Shown piece after piece: positions 44,201 to 52,321 of a stretch of 64,000 nucleotides of DNA; position 1 is the first letter of the stretch, and the number at the start of each line of letters is the position of its first letter. This stretch comes from Acanthochromis polyacanthus. Its lineage: Eukaryota; Chordata; Actinopteri; Pomacentridae. The notes beneath the pieces are model-generated. The model made no database searches. It saw nothing but the letters and a program-made list of their open reading frames with translations, and had not been told where the DNA came from. Position numbers and translations under genes: made by a program. The DNA lies in NCBI RefSeq assembly GCF_021347895.1, contig NC_067123.1:37745571-37809570 (forward strand). Direction: 5' to 3'.

Positions 44201-47200
44201 TGAGATTAAAGATGGCTGCTAACCAAGTGATGTCCATTATACATTGATGAGTAAAAGCATTATAGCCAATCTTAATTGATTAACAATTAATAATTAACGT
44301 GTAGTTCAGAAAAACCAAAAGTATTCATTGAGTCTGCCCTACCTGGCTGTGCCAATGCACTGGCAAGAGTCACACTGCACATTAGCGACAGTTCTTTTGC
44401 TCCTTAATTTACAGTGCAAGTAACCTGGTATTCATGATATCTGTTCTCTTAAATCTTATTGTGACTGAGCCAATTTTGCAGCTAAACTAAGGTTCATTTT
44501 ACTGTATAAATTTCAAAGATTAATTAGTTATTGATTGTTCATTTTGTCAATTATTGGTCACATATATTAGCGTGCTCTGAAAAGATTTTTCAACAGCCAA
44601 CCTGAATAGATTGCAACTTTGACACGGCGGCAATCATACCGCTGGCTAATACTGATTTTTAAAAAAGCAAATAGTTCACTGCAGAGAAAGCCTGGTTCAG
44701 TAATTATTAAAGTTCCTAACAATGAGAAACTGGCATATGATGTTTGCATAAAATAAAAACGTACACATCTATCAAAAAATAAAAACCCACCACGATACAC
44801 TATTGAGTATAGTTTCCATGCTATATCTCTGAAGAATAAATGGCTGGTACCGGTATCACTGTGAGAGTGTTTGCATGTGAGGATTTGGTAAAATAACCAA
44901 ATTGTGTAAGGTTTTATGCACGGGTAGGGATTTACAGTTCACATGAACCTTTAAGAGTAAACACAAGCCTTGCAATGTGTCCATTCTCCAAGCATAAAAA
45001 CACTCTGTGTGAACTGACAATTTTTAATTAGAGATTCTGATACGAGCCAAGTTAAATGGGCATTTTAAATTCAAGATTGTCTTACTGGGAAATTCAGTTT
45101 ATGTATGCATGTACAATGCATGTGTGGTCAAGACACTGACACTGCATCCAACTCTGTAACGTTTGTTTGGGAAAGAGTTAGTTATGTTGTCTAATAATAT
45201 TTTATTGTAACCTCATACTACAATATACATAAGAGAGAATTGAATTAGCACCTTGGACATAGTCTTTAAAGAAACAACGCAAACATTTATGTTGCCATTG
45301 TGCTTAATTCTGTTATGCTGTGCAAATGTTAATATTACTGACTCCAAAAGCAGTCTTTTTTTAAAACTACAGGCCATAAACATTGTAAGCACATGATGGG
45401 AAAGGTATTTTGAATTTGTAGCTTGGCATATTAAAAAGCTAATGCTTTTGGGGCTTTTTGGAGACAAAGTATTTTTGGTACAGCTCAATTACAGTTTCAA
45501 TCTTTATGTTCATGTACAGCCACAAAGAAGTGAAAAATGCCTGTCATGAGTTTCAGAGTCCAAAATGTCGTATTAGGATTGCCTGTTCTCTCTAATCAGC
45601 AGTTAATGACTCAAAGCAAGTCCTTACATTAGAAACACAGACCAGCAAATATTTTGCAGATCTGCCTGTCCAATTACTTACATGATTAACAGATTTTAAA
45701 AAGTAGGTACAGATAAATTTTATTAACTAACTGAATAATAATTTCAGCTTTACATTCTCTACCCATCTATTAGTCATTAACATGTATGTTCACCTCACCA
45801 ACATAAATATATTCGTTTGGGACTAAAATAGCGACACAGAAGCCCAACACCTCTTCAGCTAGCCAGACAGTGAATCAAACAACCAGTCACCCAACAAGTC
45901 AACAGGCCTGCTTCCCTCTTATTTCATTTTTTTGCCAGGCTTGCTGTGCTGGGACTTGGTCCAAATCAATGGGGAATGACGTAAGAGAGGTGTTACATAG
46001 TGAGAGACCTGTCCCTTGAGATTACTCATTATCTCTCTGTCTGAAACTGCCAAATGCACAATTGCACACTACAGATGAGAATATTAACAATTTTAGTGCC
46101 AATTAATGTCAAATTATGAATCCAATGAAATTATTTATTGTGTAAACAAAAAAGTAATACAAACATGAAACAGATTATAGTTTGCCACTTATTAAGTGAT
46201 CTACATTATAGTGGATACCTCGAAGGAAAACATTATGATCACCCTGTCTAACTTGTTTTCACATTTCATATCGGATGTTGCTAATGTTAATTTGGACTTA
46301 AACTGATGACAGGCCAGATTTGTAAGCTGTCTGCAAGCTGCTGGGGAAAAGACTTTAACGCAACACCCTATCTGCACTCAGCCAAATATAGTTCATAAGG
46401 TTCATAAAGACGCATCACTCTGTAACACTGATGTTTTATCAGCCACTTGAGTATTTCTTTAGTTCCACCCACTAAACTCCAACACAGTGGGGAACCTTAA
46501 TTATTATTCCAACATTAAATAGCAAAATTCTGTATGAGGAGCAGAATAGACAAAACACAAAACTCCCAAGCATATTTTCAAATCTAATGAGAATTAATAG
46601 GCTCCACTTGTTGTATTTAATCAAATACTGTTCTTTTCTGTCCTTTATTTGGTCCCAGGTACATCTGAAGTTTTAAAATTCTTTTGTAAGCTTCAGGATA
46701 AATTCCCCCTGTGGTTTATATACTATTATACTGTACATTTATGTTGTTAATGTTCAATGTTTACTCTTTTTGTAAGTGCAAAGCCTTGCTTAAAATACTA
46801 TTACTCCTTTGTACGCTACCCAGGCAGTCTTGATCTTCCTACGACTGGACTGTGCATGACCTTTTAAGTTGCCCTGTGGTATCTGGCACCAAGCCCTTCA
46901 CAGTAGATCCTGTAGTCCTGTAAGTTACATGTTGGCGCTGTTGAGGATCAAACTTCCTCTAGCACATCCCACCTTCCTTGTGGTTAACGGTTTGCTGTTG
47001 GTAGATGCTCACCACTGTTGAGGGGGGCGTCTCACATGCTTGTCATTTCAACATAGTTCCAATAGTTATCTAGCAATAATGATCCCCGCCTTGTCAAAGT
47101 TGCGACGTCACGTCTCTCCACCTGCCCATTTGTTCTGCATCCAACACACTGATTATGAGAACCAACTGTTCACTGAAAGTTTAATTATATATCAGTCCCT

Positions 47201-50200
47201 CCAGGATTTCGCGGGCGTTTTTCGTGATTGTTGCGGCCGAAAATGCCTGAATTCGCGGCAGCTTTTCTAAAAAAATTGCGATAAAAGTTGCGATGTTTTA
47301 AGCTTATTTATTGAGATAAAATTGCAGGAGATAGTGACAATTGCTAAAAATCTGCATTTTTTTCCAGCTTGTAGAACATGTTTCAACACTGTAATTGACA
47401 ATATTTATTCCGAAATTAATTATTTAACGTTCCAACCCATTTCCACAAAAGCTGGCACACCATGGTGGGACATTAGCAGCAGACAGATACTGGTTTAACA
47501 TGACGTGACCTAACTATGCAGAGGGCGACAGGAATTGATGGGACTCAGAAACACCCCCACAATTTAATCGGTTGTTCCTTGTGTCATTTCTGATACGTCC
47601 ACAGTGGTAGATTTGTAGTAGGATCACAATCGTGATCGTCAGCAGGCCGCTGAGGTAGCGTTCACTTGTTGCCATGGTTACCGTGCCGCTATCAGACGCC
47701 GTGCCGCTACAAATCCTTAACAAATCCATGGATCCAAACTTTAAGCCGTATCACTGCCGAAGTCTAATCATTTGGTCCTTGTGTCATTTCTGACCGACCC
47801 TGAAAACTTCATTTAAATCTCTGAGTCTGTTTTTGAGTGATATATGGTAACAGAGGATTCACAGGCACTGATCGTCACATAACTCTGCCGTGTTCTTAGG
47901 TGGAATAAATAATCTAAAAGTGTGTATCAATTAATGATTTTTTTTCTTTTTTTTGTATTCAACCACAATATTGCACGGTTGTAAAACAGTTTAGCTCCGC
48001 TTTGGTGAAGAACATCAGTGAATTAATTGTTTATCACGGTCTTCAGCAGTAATTTTTGTTGGTAAAAGAGAGACATTAGTATCGCACCTGTCTGCATCTT
48101 CAAACCATAAACAAGGAAATGAATTCGGTGATGTACGTGCATTACGTTTGCGCTTCTATGATTGGTGTAACTCACAGGAGGCGGGCCAAAATTGCGGGAA
48201 AGTTGCGGTGATTGGACAAAATTGCAAGGCCGTGCAAAATTCACGGAGATTGGTTGATTTCGCGCGATCGCAGCATCGCGAATTCCTGGATGGACTGATA
48301 TATCATATCTTGACAGCCATTAGTAATCAATAGATCCTATGGAACTGATGTACAGAGAGGTATCTATTATTTATTTCAAACAGGCAGTTCTATTTTGCGG
48401 ACTAGTCAATAAATTATGTACCTGCCTGAAGCCTCAAAACATTTTAACAGGGCATAACTAAGAAGACATTCAGAAACTCAAAGCCTAATCATCTAGTTTA
48501 AAGAAATATTACACTAAAAACTGAAAAACTTACTCATGTCAATTGTGAATGTAATAACAAATATCCACAAACATGCAGACTTTCTAAACAGACACACAAA
48601 CAGAAAAATGGCGACCACATCCCGTCAGTGTCTGTGCACCTAATTTCAACATCCCTCCTTACTCATCGCTCTTACTTTGGGCATGTACATTTTTGCACTT
48701 TATACCTGTAGCTAGACTGAATGGAATGGATTTCAGTTCAGTCAATAAGCATCATGTCTACTGGCAGCACGCTTCTCGTCTGGATCCCTCTACCTTTGCA
48801 GACCCATTTTTCCCCCTCCTTTCCTCGCTCCTCTCTCCTTCCTATTCTCCTTGTCCCGCTCCTTCAAGCAGCCATAACTGTCTTTGATGATTTCCTCTCC
48901 TTCCTGCTGCTTGCGGGCGTTAAAGAGTACCAAGAAAATGTTTTTATTTCAAGAGGCATGTCCACTGAGGTAGCAGCTCCTCGCCCACTCTTTCCCCTTA
49001 TCCCGCTCATCCTCACCCCTCGGTTTTTATCATTCTAGTCGGATGTACTGACCACCTGCCCCATTCATTAGCACAGAACACTACTCCACTCAACAGTAGA
49101 AGAACACAACCGGACAAACCAATACACGGCAGTAACGATGCACACACGGAGCCACTGGATCCTATTCAAGTGCAAACCACGACAGTCGGGCACACGAAAA
49201 TACACACACAGGACCAGACGTACCTTAAGCACATGTTCCCCTTCGCTCTGTTCATCCATTTAGACTAAAACATCCGCAAAGCCAAAGGCAGGAGGGACGT
49301 TAGCCAGTTCCTTCTGTCTGACGATTATCTCTGTTGTAGAAGGTGTGTGTGAGCTAAACGCTACCAGAGACAGTGTCGCACTCATCTGTTCCCTCTTCCT
49401 CAGCTCATCTCTTTATACAGCGGGAGGAAAAAAGAGAGAGAGAGGGAGCGAGCTGCTTCCGAACACACAGTGCTCTGCTCTACCCTGTCAGCCCGCTCTT
49501 TGCACAGCAGCCAATCCCACCATGCCACCATGAATATTTTATTTGCCCAGCCAAGAGCTTAAAAACCCACACGTACACACCACCGCGCGGAGGACACATA
49601 CACACATTTGGAGGACATACAAACGCTCACCCGCTGAGGTATTCAGGTCACAACTGAAGAGCCACCCCCAACACAGATAAATAGAAACAAGCACACGTGT
49701 GGGCTCGGCGTTCCGCACGGGGTGCAGTGAATTGAAAAAGGACAGATTGCTGTATATTCATTAGGATTCCAAATGTTTCCTTGCCTTTGACTTTGACATT
49801 CACAGTCCTTATCATAGCTTCAAGGTTGGACATGTCTTTCAACAACCTGTAATATTACAAAGAACTATGGCTCATTCGTTTCCTGTCCACAGTCAAAGCT
49901 CTGAAATGAGCGGAGCACAGGAGCATATTTTGAAACCTGAGTAGCAATTTAAAGAGTCTGTTTTTTATATCAGGGAAACGGTGTCCAGGCCAGAGATACT
50001 CTGGGGACACAGCGTCTGTAACAGTGCCAGTCACTTCCAAGTAGACAACCACAAAACCAGAAAGGCAAAGGTGAAACCGAAGCTAAAATTATGATGTACA
50101 TCATAATAACGGACATACCATTAGCATGAAATCAAGCTGAAAGAGTGACATCTAATGGCTGAACTTACACATCAGTTGAGGCATCAGGCAAACATAACTG

Positions 50201-52278
50201 AACACCCTGAGAGTAAATGAAACTAAATTAAGCACAAAATCAGGATTTTGCAAAGAAATTACTGCTTGCACTGGGTTTACAACTAGTAATTATTCTTATA
50301 TATTAGTCTATAATTTTCTATATTCCACAAATAATTGTTCGGGCTATAAAATGCCACAAAAGTGTAACGGCCCATCACAAGTCCTCAGTGTCCAGAGTGC
50401 TCATCTGATCATCATCTTTGTCATCTGAAAGGGCTGGCTGTGTTTTATTCCTCAACAGTTTTTGTGTTGGAACGCCGAGTTGATCATTTTCTATTTTTTA
50501 TTTTTCAGTTTTTATTTTTTTCTGTTTGTATTTTTTTAAATAAGCAGCATACAATTCTTTAATGTAATGCAAATACTAGTTATTATGTTTATTTATAATT
50601 CTTAAAAAAAAATAAAGCTGGCAAGTACAGTGTACTCTGCACTGATGCCGATTTAGTGAACCTAGAGATAAAATTAGTTTTCTCTCCACAACCAACTGAT
50701 TGATTAAAATGTAGCTACTTCAGTACATTTTCTTTCGCTAACTATAGCCCTAACCATCAAACTGCTTGTTTTTCTAATCACCAGTTCAAAACAATAGTTT
50801 TACCATCAATTATGAGACTAAAATAATGTCATATTTTTTATTTTCATATTATTTTTTTCTGTCAGTCAACTCATCAATCAATCAAGCAACTGCTTTAGCT
50901 CTAAACATGCATACATCTGAGGAGCATAATTTCTGCTTTTCATAAGGAAAGAGAGAAACAATTTCCATAGCAGAGAGTTGCATTTGCCCCTCATAGTTTT
51001 TTTGCACCTAAGAAAGAGGCTTAAAGAACAACGGTTAACTTCTGAACATCTTAGTGGCATTATTTGTCTCAGTTTAGTTTGCTACCCATCACAAAACCAA
51101 GGTCCCACTATATGCATCCATCATACTCAAGCCTAATAACCAGCATCATGGAATTGATCATTTTTTTAAAAAGTTTTCTTGTACTTCTTATGGAGGTGGG
51201 TAAAGGAAATAAACACCACTCCATTACCTCCACAGGCACTGCTGAGGGTAAACTTAAGTAGGCTACCTCTAGTGGAGGTCTGTAGCTCTGCACAGCACCT
51301 CTTAAGTATAAATACACTGAAAATGTGTGCAAGTTAGAAGAAATAGAAGATAGAGCCTCCAAATTTATTAGAATGTTTTCTGTAAGCAAAACAGCCAAGT
51401 CAGTTTTAAATTCATGCAAAGGGCCTGCTTACTGCCTCATAAAAGCACATATGATCTAATTCTTTCTATGGTATTATCATATTAGTAGAAAACAGAGCTC
51501 ATCAGTCAGGCTCATTCTGTGCAATTACCCATTCAGAGACTCACTAACAGAGGCAGTAAGTGCTGACCAAATTAAAGTGTAGGTCATAAAGCCCACGCTG
51601 ACTGGTATAACATCCTCTTTCACTAGTGGGACGGCGGGATGCCCAAATCCCTCTCATCATGACAAACTGGGAAACACCTGATCCCTTGCTACTGTTTTTT
51701 TCTTTGCCTGCTGATCCATTCTACCACCACAAGTATGAAGTCAGATAACCCATATAATTGTGGTACCTGCGGGTCTAATCGTGGAGCACTAAACACTCGT
51801 GGTATAGGAAAAACATGCAAAGCATAATGAGAAAAGGAATTGCCTATAACCCTCTGAATCGGTCGACAACTTTGAAAGATGTGGGGGGGGTTTCCTCCAC
51901 CATTTATCAGCCAGAAACAGTAAAAACAGAGTCATCTGATTTTCAACAGTGTACAGTCTTTGAAGTAGTCATGTGGAGTTCTGTCACCCAGAAAAATACA
52001 GCGTAAGCCATAATCAGATTCTATTAGAATGAAGAACTCTGTACTGCTCAACGCAACTATGAAGCCATTATTGATTCAGCTGTGACAAACAGTCACATGA
52101 GAAAAACATGAGGCACATTTCCGCTGAGCACGAGGCTGTGTTTACACTGACCAGATATGAAACACGGATGGAAACAAAGAAAAAATGTAAGTAGCAAAAT
52201 ATCTACAGTATGTAGAGTCTCAGTATTGGTAACATCTGCAGACACTTGGATGATTGTTGAACATACTGATTACAGATT

Positions 52279-52321
<43 letters not shown>

